6,465 nt of DNA from Clostridiales bacterium. Its GTDB lineage: Bacteria; Bacillota; Clostridia; Lachnospirales; CAG-274. Below are positions 6,386 through 6,465 of the stretch, one piece after another (position 1 is the first letter of the stretch; every line of letters starts with the position of its first letter). The notes beneath the pieces are model-generated. The model ran no database searches. It saw only the letters and a program-made list of their open reading frames with translations, and was not told the origin of the DNA. Made by a program: the position numbers and the translations under genes. The stretch lies in contig JAJQCI010000261.1 of NCBI GenBank assembly GCA_021202835.1, positions 1-6,465 on the forward strand, read 5' to 3'.

Positions 6386-6408
6386 AAAGCCCTTTATATT
6401 AAGGCTTT
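6386..6408 (-). other. possible hairpin in the tmk leader
   Basis: On the minus strand AAAGCCTT and AAGGGCTTT can pair as eight base pairs with one bulged G around a six-base AT loop, located between the predicted start site and the tmk ribosome binding site. It is AT-rich, has no following U tract, and leaves the GGAG site free, so it may be an RNA-stabilising 5' hairpin or have no function. Confidence 0.35.
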
Positions 6409-6424
6409 TCTTTATATAAAAAAC

Positions 6425-6453
6425 ATTATATCAAAATACGCCCGAAAATACAA
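6425..6453 (-). promoter_or_regulatory. sigma-A promoter of the tmk operon with extended -10
   Basis: On the minus strand a perfect TATAAT (6430-6425) is preceded by TG at the extended -10 position (TGATATAAT). A weak TTGTAT -35 (6453-6448) lies 17 bases upstream. Transcription would begin near 6417, leaving a leader of about 50 bases before the tmk ATG. The extended -10 probably compensates for the poor -35. Confidence 0.75.
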
Positions 6454-6465
6454 CCGGTATTTTAT

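Noticed and set aside
1..6465. CRISPR array, insertion sequence, tRNA or rRNA gene, toxin-antitoxin or phage-defence genes
   Set aside because: I saw no regularly spaced repeats, transposase, cloverleaf-forming sequence or defence-type protein. Essentially all of the window is filled by eight minus-strand genes.

Overview
The window looks like part of a low-to-moderate GC Bacillota chromosome, most likely a Clostridia-type genome. The signs are purine-rich Shine-Dalgarno sites, heavy AGA, TTA and AAA codon use, a ricT (yaaT) gene of the Ric complex, and the Firmicute form of polysaccharide control in which the Wzz-like membrane protein and the tyrosine kinase are separate polypeptides. All credible genes are on the minus strand, so transcription runs from position 6465 towards position 1. 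No species can be named from the sequence alone.

Region 1 (about 6465 to 2332) is a compact housekeeping operon: tmk (dTMP kinase), holB (DNA polymerase III delta prime), ricT/yaaT, a TrmN6/YabB-type tRNA adenine-N6 methyltransferase, and rsmI (16S rRNA C1402 2'-O-methyltransferase). The gaps between genes are only 1 to 3 bases, and ribosome binding sites lie inside the ends of the preceding genes, so these are probably translationally coupled. A good sigma-A promoter with an extended -10 lies 60 bases upstream of tmk. The order matches the tmk-holB-yaaT-yabB-rsmI core known from Bacillus subtilis, but the small genes found between them there (yaaQ, yaaR, yabA, yazA) are absent.

Region 2 (about 2331 to 1) is the start of a capsule or exopolysaccharide operon. 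It has its own near-consensus promoter (TTGACT, 17 bases, TACAAT) starting just after the rsmI stop codon. Two tandem Wzz/CapA-like membrane proteins are followed by a CpsD/CapB-type bacterial tyrosine kinase that runs off the left edge just before its expected C-terminal tyrosine cluster. In such systems the membrane protein activates the cytoplasmic kinase, and the pair controls polymer length and export.

The most notable point is the second Wzz-like protein. It keeps the two-membrane-segment layout and a C-terminal IPYY motif shared with the first, but has lost the proline-rich segment before the second membrane helix, begins with TTG, and overlaps the kinase gene by 17 bases. This may be a two-component co-polymerase, but nothing here proves a new system. 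The rest of the window is ordinary core-genome content.
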